Assembly: GCA_021779775.1 (NCBI GenBank)
Contig: JAJYAB010000002.1
Coordinates: 1 to 19,682, forward strand
Origin: Actinomycetes bacterium
GTDB lineage: Bacteria > Actinomycetota > Acidimicrobiia > Acidimicrobiales > UBA8190
Reading direction: 5' to 3'
Length of the DNA stretch: 19,682 bases
Under the pieces are notes generated by a model. It saw only the letters and a list, made by a program, of their open reading frames with translations. It was not told the DNA's origin and made no database searches. Positions 1 through 9,341 of the stretch are shown here, piece by piece. Made by a program: the position numbers and the translations under genes. The first letter of the stretch is position 1; each line of letters opens with the position of its first letter.

Positions 1-1964
<1,964 letters not shown>

Positions 1965-1999
1965 CAGACCGCCTCCCTCGACGGCTCGACGACACGGTA

Positions 2000-2027
2000 A
2001 GTCTACCGGCAAGGCTCTGCGATCCAA
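2000..2027 (-). promoter_or_regulatory. candidate sigma-70-type promoter of clpC
   Basis: On the minus strand TTGGAT (2027-2022) and TAGACT (2005-2000) are separated by 16 bp. They would start transcription about 30 nt upstream of the clpC GTG. This is a match by eye only; other weak hexamers exist in the same gap. I saw no convincing ClgR or CtsR operator. Confidence 0.4.
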
Positions 2028-2140
2028 CACCAGCGGGACAAGAACCCCTTGCGCCGCACCTTGCCTCGGCAGATTTTCCTGAAACCCTGACGAAAACTAC
2101 AAGACGTGACAAACGATGTGCGCCCGGGCAGCAGGCACCG

Positions 2141-2171
2141 TTGTCCGGTTGCCTGCGGCTTCGCCTATCGT
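2141..2171 (+). promoter_or_regulatory. candidate promoter of the polyprenyl synthase, possibly giving a leaderless mRNA
   Basis: TTGTCC (2141-2146) and TATCGT (2166-2171) are separated by 19 bp, a long but tolerated spacer. The -10-like hexamer ends 8 nt before the GTG at 2180, so transcription could start at or next to the start codon. No good Shine-Dalgarno sequence lies in front of that GTG, which fits a leaderless transcript. Confidence 0.35.
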
Positions 2172-2179
2172 CTGGTGAG

Positions 2180-3163
2180 GTGAACGCTGCTTCGCTCCTC
2201 GCTCTTCCCGCCACGGAGGATGCTTTGGCGCGCTTGGAGCCGCTGCTTCGTGAATTGGTCCACTCCGGCGATGCCTACCTCGACGAGGTTGCCCGCCACC
2301 TGATCGAGGCCGGCGGAAAGCGCCTCCGACCAGCCCTGGCCGTCGCCGCGGCGACAAGCGGCGCCCGGCCCGCCACGCGCGACGACCTGCTCGGGGGGGC
2401 TGCCGTGGAGCTCGTGCACCTGGCATCGCTCTACCACGATGACGTCATGGACGAGGCCACCATGCGACGCAACGTGCAGAGCGTCAACGGCCGGTGGGGG
2501 AACCTCATCGCCATCGTGGCCGGAGACTTCCTGCTTGCCCGCTCTGCGGAGATCGCCGCCGGCCTCGGGCCGGAGATCGCCAGACTGCTGGCCAACACCC
2601 TCGGGCAGCTCTGCCAGGGCCAGGTCGCCGAGGTCCATGGTGCCTACCGCGTCGAGCGCAGCGAGCAGGAGTACGAAGCGGCCATCGCCGGGAAGACCGC
2701 CGCCCTGATGGCCACCTCCTGCCGGATCGGGGCGTTGACCGCCGGAGCCGACCCGATGCAGGTGGAAGCGCTCACCAGCTTCGGGCGAAGCTTCGGCATG
2801 GTCTTCCAGCTCCGTGACGACATCCTCGACGTCGTCGGCACCGAGTCCGAGCTGGGCAAGCCGGCCGGCCAGGACCTTGCCGAAGGGATCTACACGTTGC
2901 CCGTGCTCATCGCCCTGCAGTTGCCCCAGGTCGGCGACGAGCTGCGAGCGCTCCTCGGCCAACCGCTGGGACAGCCCGAACGCGACAAGGCCCGGGCGAT
3001 CGTCGCGACATCCTCGGCCGTGGTCCGGGCCGTGAAAGCCGGCACGCGCTACGTCGAGCAAGCCACCGCCGCTGCTGGTGCAGTCTCGGATCCGACGCTG
3101 GCCAGAGCGCTCGGCGACCTGGCTCGATCCACGTTGGACGGGCTCCCCGTCGCCAGCACCTGA
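2180..3163 (+). CDS. long-chain polyprenyl diphosphate synthase (trans-isoprenyl synthase family)
   Basis: Condenses isopentenyl diphosphate onto an allylic primer to make a long all-trans polyprenyl diphosphate, probably the menaquinone side chain. The product is 327 aa, usual for the family. It has GGKRLRP at residues 45-51, the first Asp-rich motif DDVMD at 87-91 and the second, DDILD, at 213-217 within FQLRDDILDVVG. GKPAGQDLAEG follows. The residue five before the first motif is a small alanine (A82), which in this family leaves room for long chains, so C35-C50 is more likely than C15-C20; exact length cannot be read. The frame also opens at a TTG at 2141, but that codon lies in the candidate promoter, so I chose GTG 2180. 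It is the only plus-strand gene here and ends 18 nt from the lysS stop. Confidence 0.92.
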   Translation: MNAASLLALPATEDALARLEPLLRELVHSGDAYLDEVARHLIEAGGKRLRPALAVAAATSGARPATRDDLLGGAAVELVHLASLYHDDVMDEATMRRNVQSVNGRWGNLIAIVAGDFLLARSAEIAAGLGPEIARLLANTLGQLCQGQVAEVHGAYRVERSEQEYEAAIAGKTAALMATSCRIGALTAGADPMQVEALTSFGRSFGMVFQLRDDILDVVGTESELGKPAGQDLAEGIYTLPVLIALQLPQVGDELRALLGQPLGQPERDKARAIVATSSAVVRAVKAGTRYVEQATAAAGAVSDPTLARALGDLARSTLDGLPVAST

Positions 3164-3181
3164 ACCGCCGATGCGGCCGAG

Positions 3182-4603
3182 CTAGGTGGGCGGGCGCTCG
3201 GGGCGCAGTGTGGGAAAGGCGATCACCTCGCGGATGTTGGCCACGTCGGCGAAGAGCATGACGAGCCGGTCGATGCCCAGGCCGAGGCCACCGGTGGGCG
3301 GCAGGCCGTATTGCAACGCCCGGAGGTAGCCCTCATCTACCGCCATCGCTTCTTCGTCACCTGCGGCCTTGGCAGCGGCCTGCGCCTCGAACCGCGCCCG
3401 CTGGTCGTCGGGGTCGACCAGCTCCGAGAAGGCGTTGACCAGCTCACGGCCGGCGACGATCCCCTCGAACCGCTCTGCCAGCTCCGGGTCGTCGCGGTGA
3501 CGGCGCGCCAGCGGCGAGACCTCGGTGGGGAAATCGGTGACGAACACCGGCCCCCACAATGCCGGCTCGGCTGTCTTCTCGTAGAGCTCGAGGAGCAGCT
3601 TGCCCGGCCCCCACGACGGGTCCGGGTCGATCCCGGCGGCAGCCACCCGGACGCGCAAGACGTCTGGAGGCGTGTGCACGTCTGCCGGCTGGCCAGTGGC
3701 CTCGGCGATCAGCTCGGCCATCGAGGCACGACGCCAGGGTGGTGCCACATCGAGCGGGCGACCCTGGTAGGTGAGCGACGTCGTGCCGCAGACGTCGATG
3801 GCCAGCATGGCCACCAACTGCTCGACCAGCACCAGCAGGTCGTGGTAGTCCGCGTAGGCCTGGTAGAGCTCGAGCATCGTGAACTCCGGGTTGTGCCGGG
3901 GCGACAAGCCCTCGTTGCGGAACACCCGGCCGATCTCGAAGACCTTCTCGAAACCGCCGACCACCAGTCGCTTCAGGTACAGCTCCGGGGCGACCCGCAG
4001 GTACAGGTCCGTATCGAGCGCATGGTGGTGGGTGACGAAAGGCTTGGCCGTCGCCCCCCCGGGGATCGGGTGCAACACCGGTGTCTCCACTTCGATGAAC
4101 CCCCGGTCCTCGAGCTGGTGCCGTAGTGTCCGCACCAGGCGGCTCCGCAGCAGCAACACGCGGCGAGTGGCGTCGTTGGCCCACAGATCGACCTCGCGCT
4201 GGCGCAAGCGCGTCTCCACGTCCGTGACGCCCCTCCACTTGTCACCGAACGAACGCCGTGCTCTCGCCAGGAGCTCCCAAGTCTCGACCTGCACGGACAG
4301 CTCGCCCTTGCGGGTACGGACCACCGGCCCGCGGGCCCCGACCCAGTCGCCCAGGGACAGGCGGGCGAACGCGTCGAAGTCCGCAGTCTGCGCCTGCAGG
4401 GCGAAGAGCTGGATCTGTCCCGAGGAGTCCCGCAGGGTGGCGAAGGCTAGGCGGCCCTGTGGCCGCACCAGCATGACCCGCCCAGCCACTGCCACATGCT
4501 CACCGCTCGATGCTCCAACCTCGAGCTCGCTGTGGCGCTCTTGGAGCTCGGCCGCCTCGGCGGTCCGGTCGAACCGGTAGGGGACGGCGTCGGACCCGGG
4601 CAC
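3182..4603 (-). CDS. lysS: lysyl-tRNA synthetase, class II
   Basis: Charges tRNA-Lys in the cytoplasm. The product is 473 aa. An N-terminal OB-fold anticodon-binding domain covers about residues 34-112 (VAVAGRVMLVRPQGRLAFATL). The class II core has motif 1 near GFIEVETPVLHPIPGG (168-183), motif 2 in FEIGRVFRNEGLSPRHNPEF (222-241) and motif 3 in GGLGLGIDRLVMLF near the C-terminus. KRLVVGGFEKVFEIG is typical of LysS. I chose GTG 4603, 5 nt after the coaX stop, because CAAGG lies about 9 nt upstream. An in-frame TTG at 4612 overlapping the coaX stop is the alternative. In Mycobacterium lysS also follows coaX; there Lsr2 lies between lysS and clpC, but here a polyprenyl synthase occupies that place. 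Confidence 0.96.
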   Translation of the reverse strand: MPGSDAVPYRFDRTAEAAELQERHSELEVGASSGEHVAVAGRVMLVRPQGRLAFATLRDSSGQIQLFALQAQTADFDAFARLSLGDWVGARGPVVRTRKGELSVQVETWELLARARRSFGDKWRGVTDVETRLRQREVDLWANDATRRVLLLRSRLVRTLRHQLEDRGFIEVETPVLHPIPGGATAKPFVTHHHALDTDLYLRVAPELYLKRLVVGGFEKVFEIGRVFRNEGLSPRHNPEFTMLELYQAYADYHDLLVLVEQLVAMLAIDVCGTTSLTYQGRPLDVAPPWRRASMAELIAEATGQPADVHTPPDVLRVRVAAAGIDPDPSWGPGKLLLELYEKTAEPALWGPVFVTDFPTEVSPLARRHRDDPELAERFEGIVAGRELVNAFSELVDPDDQRARFEAQAAAKAAGDEEAMAVDEGYLRALQYGLPPTGGLGLGIDRLVMLFADVANIREVIAFPTLRPERPPT

Positions 4604-4608
4604 AACCG

Positions 4609-5442
4609 TCAACCTTGCCGGACGTTGCGCTCGTACACCAGTCGGAGACCGTGGAGCGTCAGCCAGGGCTCGCGATGCTCGACCGTGTCGGCGAACGGCG
4701 TGATGACCTCCGACAACCCGCCGGTCGCCACCACAGTGCAGCGGCCGAGCTCGGCCATGAACCTCCGGCACATGGCGTCGACCTGGCCGGCGTACCCGTA
4801 CAGGGCACCGGACTGGATCGACTCGACGGTGGACTTGCCGATGACGCTGCGCGGCTCGACCAGCTCGACCCGACGCAGGGCGGCAGCATTGCGGAACAGG
4901 GCGTCCATGCTGATGGCCACGCCGGGGGCAATGGCCCCCCCGAGATACTCGCCTGCCGCCGAGATGGCGTCGAAGGTCGTCGCCGTACCCATGTCGACGA
5001 CGATGCACGGGCCCCCGTAGAGGTCGTAGGCGCCGATGGCGTTGGCGACCCGGTCCGCCCCCACCTCCTTGGGATTGTCGTAGACGATGGGCATCCCCGA
5101 GCGGACGCCGGGTTCGAGCACCACGCACGGAACGTTGAACCAGCGGTCGGCCATCTGACGCAACGCCGTGGTCACCCGGGGCACCGACGAGGTGACGGCG
5201 ATGCCCGTCACGACCCCGGCCACGTCCATGCCGTCGAGGTCGAGGAGCTGTGACAGCAGCAAGGCATGCTCGTCAGCAGTGCGCTCGGCTACCGTCGACA
5301 GCCGCCAATGGTGTGAGAGGCCGGCCGGCTCGGGCGGAGCCGGGGCCGCCGGTCGGGCGTCGGGGGGCGGCTGGTCGTCGGGACCGGTGCTGAAGAGCCC
5401 GACCACGGTCTCGGTGTTGCCCACGTCGATAGCCAGCAGCAC
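4609..5442 (-). CDS. coaX: type III pantothenate kinase
   Basis: Phosphorylates pantothenate, the first step from pantothenate to CoA. The product is 277 aa. It carries the N-terminal phosphate-binding motif LLAIDVGNTETVVGLF (2-17), GADRVANAIGAY in the middle and the VDMGTATTFD motif of the ASKHA fold, followed by GGAIAPG. A Pro/Ala-rich stretch (about residues 18-42) sits between the first beta strands, where the family usually has a short turn. The start is the GTG one nucleotide after the nadC stop; the next residues match the family N-terminus exactly, so longer upstream extensions are unlikely. It lies downstream of panC and panD, which make its substrate. Confidence 0.95.
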   Translation of the reverse strand: MLLAIDVGNTETVVGLFSTGPDDQPPPDARPAAPAPPEPAGLSHHWRLSTVAERTADEHALLLSQLLDLDGMDVAGVVTGIAVTSSVPRVTTALRQMADRWFNVPCVVLEPGVRSGMPIVYDNPKEVGADRVANAIGAYDLYGGPCIVVDMGTATTFDAISAAGEYLGGAIAPGVAISMDALFRNAAALRRVELVEPRSVIGKSTVESIQSGALYGYAGQVDAMCRRFMAELGRCTVVATGGLSEVITPFADTVEHREPWLTLHGLRLVYERNVRQG

Positions 5443-5443
5443 G

Positions 5444-6319
5444 TCAGCGCTCCAGCAGATCGAGACCGAGATCCAGCGCCTCGACCGAGTGGGTGAGGGC
5501 ACCGACCGACAGCAGGTCGGCACCGGCAGCGGCATAGGCGGGGGCCGACAGCAGGTCGACTCCGCCGGACACCTCGAGCAGCACCGTGCTGCCCGGCGGC
5601 CGCGCCCGGACAAGGCTCACGCAGGAGGCGACCTGATCAGGCCTCATGTTGTCGAGCATGATGACGGTGGCGCCCGCATCGACAGCCGTCACGACCTGCT
5701 CGGGTCGGTCGCACTCGACCTCGATCATGCGGCCGGGCCACCGGCGGCGGGCGAGAGCTACCGCCTCGGCGATGCCCAGACCACCGAGGTGGTTGTCCTT
5801 GACCAGGACCGCATCCGAGAGGCTTCCCCGGTGGTTCCAGCCGCCTCCAGCGCGTACCGCGGCCTTCTGCAGCGCGCGCAGCCCCGGCAGCGTCTTACGG
5901 GTGTCGAGAACCCGAGTCGCCGGATTGGACGCCGTCACGGCCTCGACGAACCGCCGGGTGATGGTCGCCACACCCGACAGGTGGCAGAGGAAGTTGAGCA
6001 CCGTCCGCTCCGCCGTCAGCAGCGAATGCAGGGGGCCGTCGACCTCGGCCACCACCGTGCCCGGCTGGACGACCCCACCGTCGGCGATGTGCCAACTGAC
6101 CTCGATAGCGGCGTCTACTTGGGCAAACGTCTCCAAGGCGCAGGCCTGCCCGGCGATGACGCCGCTCTGGCGGGCAACCACGGCGAGGGTACGCTCCACG
6201 CCGGGAGGGACCAACGATGCCGTCAGGTCCCCGAGGGGGAGGAGGTCTTCGGCGAGCGCGCCGGCGACAGCGCGGCGCACAGCGACCGCCGGCGGGTCCA
6301 GCGGCCCCGGCCCCGTCAT
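5444..6319 (-). CDS. nadC: nicotinate-nucleotide diphosphorylase (quinolinate phosphoribosyltransferase)
   Basis: Converts quinolinate and PRPP to nicotinate mononucleotide in de novo NAD synthesis. The product is 291 aa. Family marks are EDLLPLGDLTASLV near residues 24-37, GVIAGQ (53-58), NFLCHLSGVAT, the substrate-binding DTRKTLPGLRALQKAAVRAG, and GGGWNHRGSLSDAVLVKDNH, then EVEC and MLDNM in the barrel. The ATG overlaps the nadB stop as ATGA, indicating translational coupling. A longer open frame upstream reads through nadB and was not used. NadA, which would make quinolinate from iminoaspartate, is not in the window. Confidence 0.96.
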   Translation of the reverse strand: MTGPGPLDPPAVAVRRAVAGALAEDLLPLGDLTASLVPPGVERTLAVVARQSGVIAGQACALETFAQVDAAIEVSWHIADGGVVQPGTVVAEVDGPLHSLLTAERTVLNFLCHLSGVATITRRFVEAVTASNPATRVLDTRKTLPGLRALQKAAVRAGGGWNHRGSLSDAVLVKDNHLGGLGIAEAVALARRRWPGRMIEVECDRPEQVVTAVDAGATVIMLDNMRPDQVASCVSLVRARPPGSTVLLEVSGGVDLLSAPAYAAAGADLLSVGALTHSVEALDLGLDLLER

Positions 6320-7995
6320 GGAGGCCAGCCGGCGGGATCGGCAGTGCGCGCCTCGACCTGCTCCCCATGGACGATGCGGCACCGCCACGTGTCATCGGCG
6401 GCCGGGTGGTCCCGTCGGGCATGACAGCCGCGGCTCTCGGTACGGGCTTCGGCCGAGCGGAGCAGCGCGGCGGCCACTGTCGACAGGTTGGTGATCTCCG
6501 CCACCGCTCTCGCGGACTCCCCGGCCGCCGGACTTCCTGGCGGGAAGGCCTCCCCGACGGCGTCGGTCACGCCGGCAGCCGCTTCGGCGAGCGATCGGGT
6601 CGAGCGGAGGACACCCGCACCCTCGGTCATCGCCCGCTGCAACTGCTCGCGCCGCTTGGCCAGCCCCGCCTGGTCGAGCGGCGCTGCGGCCAGTGCCGCT
6701 CCGGCGGCTCCCGACACGTGCTCCCGCAGCGTCGCCCCCCACCCGGGTGCCGGGAACCCGGCGAGGAAGCGTGCCGGGATCTCCGGCTCCGCCGAGCTGA
6801 TCGCGCCGAAGACTCCCGTAGGTTCCGGCCCGACCTTCCCCGCCTCGATGGCCTCGGTGAGGCGTGCCCCGAACACCATGCCTTCGAGCAGCGAATTGGA
6901 AGCCAGGCGGTTCGCTCCGTGGACCCCGGTGCATGCCGTCTCCCCAGCCGCCCATAGACCAGGCAGCGCGGTGGCCCCGTCGAGATCGGTGACGACGCCA
7001 CCGGACAGGTAGTGAGCCGCCGGAGCGATGGGCAACCAGTCGACAGCCGGGTCGAGGCCCACATCGTGCAGGGAAGCAGCCAGCGTCGGAAAACGTCGAT
7101 CGAAAGCCTCGAGCCCGGTGGCGTCGAGCCAGAGGTGCTCGACCATGTCGCGGGCCATCCGGTCGGCCATGGCCCGGCTGACCAGGTCACGAGCAGCCAG
7201 CTCGTCCACGAACCGCTCACCGGCGGCGTCGCGCAGCAGGGCCCCGTGGCCCCGCAACGCCTCCGACAGGAGGGGGCGAGGCATCGCCGGGTGGTGCAGG
7301 GCTGTGGGGTGGAACTGCATGAACTCCATGTCCGCCACGAAGACCCCTGCCCGCAGCGCCATGGCGATGCCGTCGCCGGTGGCTTCGGCCGGGTTGGTGG
7401 TCACGGCGAACATCTGGCCCGCCCCACCGGTCGCCAGGACAACGTGGCTGGCCCGGAGGCTGCGCCGCACACCGTGGGGATCGAGTGCCACCACTCCCCG
7501 GCAGCGCCCGTCCTCGACCAGCACGTCGGTGGCGAACCATCGCTCGTAGACGGCGGTCGCTGTCGCCGCGACAGCGTCGACCAGTGCACGCTCCACCTCG
7601 GCACCGGTTGCCACTCCGCCGGCGTGGAGCACTCGTGCCGTGGAATGCCCACCCTCGCGGGCGCGAGCCAGCCCACCGCCGGCTTCACGGTCGAACACGG
7701 CTCCCAAGGCGATCAGCTCACTGACCCGGACCGGCCCCTCGTCCACCAGGACACGGACGGCATCGGCGTCGCACAGGCCGGCACCAGCAGCCAGCGTGTC
7801 GGCCAGATGGAGGTCGGTGGAGTCCTCGTCGCCTCCGAGGACAGCGGCCACCCCACCTTGTGCCCACCGGGTCGTCGACTGGGAGAGATCGGCCTTGGTC
7901 ACCACGCCGACCCGCAGCCCGGGCACCTCGGCCAGGCGCACGACGGCCGACAGACCGGCGACACCCGAACCGCAGACCAACACGTCGAGCTCCAT
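6316..7995 (-). CDS. nadB: L-aspartate oxidase
   Basis: FAD enzyme that oxidises L-aspartate to iminoaspartate, the first step of de novo NAD synthesis. The product is 559 aa, full length. The Rossmann FAD motif VCGSGVAGLSAV is at the N-terminus (7-18), followed by STTRWAQGGVAAVL, a flavoprotein signature. The active-site segment AREGGHSTARVLHAGGVATG and HPTAL are in the capping and catalytic parts, and CTGVHGANRLASNSLLEGMV is the second FAD contact. The helical C-terminal domain typical of succinate dehydrogenase/fumarate reductase flavoproteins follows. The ATG lies 21 nt after the panD stop without a clear Shine-Dalgarno. It sits next to panD, another aspartate-using enzyme. Confidence 0.97.
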   Translation of the reverse strand: MELDVLVCGSGVAGLSAVVRLAEVPGLRVGVVTKADLSQSTTRWAQGGVAAVLGGDEDSTDLHLADTLAAGAGLCDADAVRVLVDEGPVRVSELIALGAVFDREAGGGLARAREGGHSTARVLHAGGVATGAEVERALVDAVAATATAVYERWFATDVLVEDGRCRGVVALDPHGVRRSLRASHVVLATGGAGQMFAVTTNPAEATGDGIAMALRAGVFVADMEFMQFHPTALHHPAMPRPLLSEALRGHGALLRDAAGERFVDELAARDLVSRAMADRMARDMVEHLWLDATGLEAFDRRFPTLAASLHDVGLDPAVDWLPIAPAAHYLSGGVVTDLDGATALPGLWAAGETACTGVHGANRLASNSLLEGMVFGARLTEAIEAGKVGPEPTGVFGAISSAEPEIPARFLAGFPAPGWGATLREHVSGAAGAALAAAPLDQAGLAKRREQLQRAMTEGAGVLRSTRSLAEAAAGVTDAVGEAFPPGSPAAGESARAVAEITNLSTVAAALLRSAEARTESRGCHARRDHPAADDTWRCRIVHGEQVEARTADPAGWPP

Positions 7996-8016
7996 GGGCA
8001 GTCGAGCCGATCGGCG

Positions 8017-8409
8017 TCAGGCGCTGATGGTGCGCCGGAGGTCGGCTTCGAGCTTCGCCGTCTGCTCGTCGATGATGGCGTTGCGCCCGTCGACATGGAC
8101 GATCACCGGCTCGAACGCTCCCAGCTCGGCTTCCTCGTAGTCGGCGTAGGTGATGACGATGACCTTGTCACCACGATGCACCAGGCGAGCCGCTGCTCCG
8201 TTGAGGCACATGTCACCAGGGCCCCCGACGATGGCATAGGTCTCGAACCGAGCACCGTTGTCGATGTCGAGCACCGTGACCTGCTCCCATTCCAAGATAT
8301 CCGCTGCCCGCATCAGGTCGGGATCGAGGCTGATCGAACCGACGTACTCGAGGTTGGCATCGGTCACCGTCCCCCGGTGGATCTTGGACTTCATCATGCG
8401 CCGGCGCAT
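8017..8409 (-). CDS. panD: aspartate 1-decarboxylase, pyruvoyl-dependent
   Basis: Decarboxylates L-aspartate to beta-alanine, which PanC joins to pantoate. The product is 130 aa. The self-cleavage site is Gly24-Ser25 in EYVGSISLDPDLM; Ser25 would become the pyruvoyl group. With the ATG at 8409 the cleavage site has the same numbering as in the E. coli enzyme, which supports this start over the internal ATGATG four codons later. The start shares one base with the panC stop (TGATG). A purine-rich GAGAGAGGAG lies about 10 nt upstream, inside the panC tail. Other conserved parts are NGAAARLVHRGDKVIVITYA and the C-terminal EPVIVHVD. Confidence 0.97.
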   Translation of the reverse strand: MRRRMMKSKIHRGTVTDANLEYVGSISLDPDLMRAADILEWEQVTVLDIDNGARFETYAIVGGPGDMCLNGAAARLVHRGDKVIVITYADYEEAELGAFEPVIVHVDGRNAIIDEQTAKLEADLRRTISA

Positions 8410-9341
8410 CAGATCAGCGCTCCTCTCTCCATGGTTGCCTGCTCGGACGGACGGGGTGCTCGGCGTGGCCCAGGCGGCCGGTTCGGCGGCACGCTGCACC
8501 CGGTGTTGTCGATCAGGCGGACGCCGTCCACGGTCGCCGCAACGAGCAGCCGGACGTCGCCGAGGAGCTCGTCGGGAACCTGGAGCCCATCGGCATCGAC
8601 CGCGACCGCGTAGTCGAGGACAGCAGCCGGCTCGGCTGCCCCCATGTCCGCCATCGCGTGGCCGACCGCCGCCGAATCGCGCACGCCGGAGCTGACGAGG
8701 CGGCAGCCGGCGGCCAGTGCTTCGTGCAGGCAGCGAGCGGCGATCCGGCCGGTCGCCGACAGGCGCACATTGCGGCTCGACGCCGCCAGGCCATCCGGCT
8801 CGCGCACCGTCGGGCACGGCACCACCTCGACGGGCATCGACAGGTCGACCACCATGCGGCGAACCACCGCCAGCTGCTGGAAGTCCTTCTCCCCGAAATA
8901 TGCACGGCACCGCCCGGCGAGCGAGAAGAGCTTGGCCACCACGGTGGCCACACCGGCGAAGTGGCCGGGACGCGATGCACCCTCCCAACGTTCGCCCAGC
9001 CCCGCCACATGCACCGACGTAGCGACCGGAGCCGGGAAGCCCGGGTACATGTCAGACACCGAAGGGGCGAAGACGACGCTGGCACCGGCCGCCGCCGCTA
9101 TCGCCGTGTCGGCGTCGAGGGAGCGGGGGTACCGCTCGAGATCCGAGGGGTCGCCGAACTGCAGCGGATTGACGAAGATGGAGACGGTCACGACGTCACA
9201 CTCGTCCACTGCCCGTTCGACCAGCGAGCGGTGGCCATGGTGCAGCGCGCCCATGGTCGGCACCAGCCCGACCGTCCGCCCCGCCGATCGCTCGGCGTCG
9301 AGAAGCCGCGCCACATCGGCTGCCGAGGTGATCACGCGCAT
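8409..9341 (-). CDS. panC: pantothenate synthetase (pantoate-beta-alanine ligase)
   Basis: Uses ATP to ligate pantoate and beta-alanine into pantothenate. The product is 310 aa. It shows the nucleotide-binding LVPTMGALHHGHRSL (26-40), SIFVNPLQFG, EGASRPGHFAGVATVV, YFGEKDFQQLAVVRRMV and SSRNVRLS, all in the order expected. The last 28 residues after RLIDNTGC form a Pro/Arg-rich tail beyond the usual end; its 3' end also carries the panD ribosome binding site. The ATG at 9341 has GGAGGAG 8 nt upstream (9356-9350). That site lies inside the upstream gene, which it overlaps by 10 nt. The reading frame continues further upstream but is not supported as coding. Confidence 0.97.
   Translation of the reverse strand: MRVITSAADVARLLDAERSAGRTVGLVPTMGALHHGHRSLVERAVDECDVVTVSIFVNPLQFGDPSDLERYPRSLDADTAIAAAAGASVVFAPSVSDMYPGFPAPVATSVHVAGLGERWEGASRPGHFAGVATVVAKLFSLAGRCRAYFGEKDFQQLAVVRRMVVDLSMPVEVVPCPTVREPDGLAASSRNVRLSATGRIAARCLHEALAAGCRLVSSGVRDSAAVGHAMADMGAAEPAAVLDYAVAVDADGLQVPDELLGDVRLLVAATVDGVRLIDNTGCSVPPNRPPGPRRAPRPSEQATMERGALI

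Noticed and set aside
3164..3181. Bidirectional terminator between the polyprenyl synthase and lysS
   Set aside because: Only a 4-bp GCCG/CGGC stem with a 3-nt loop is visible and there is no T-run on either side; too weak to call.
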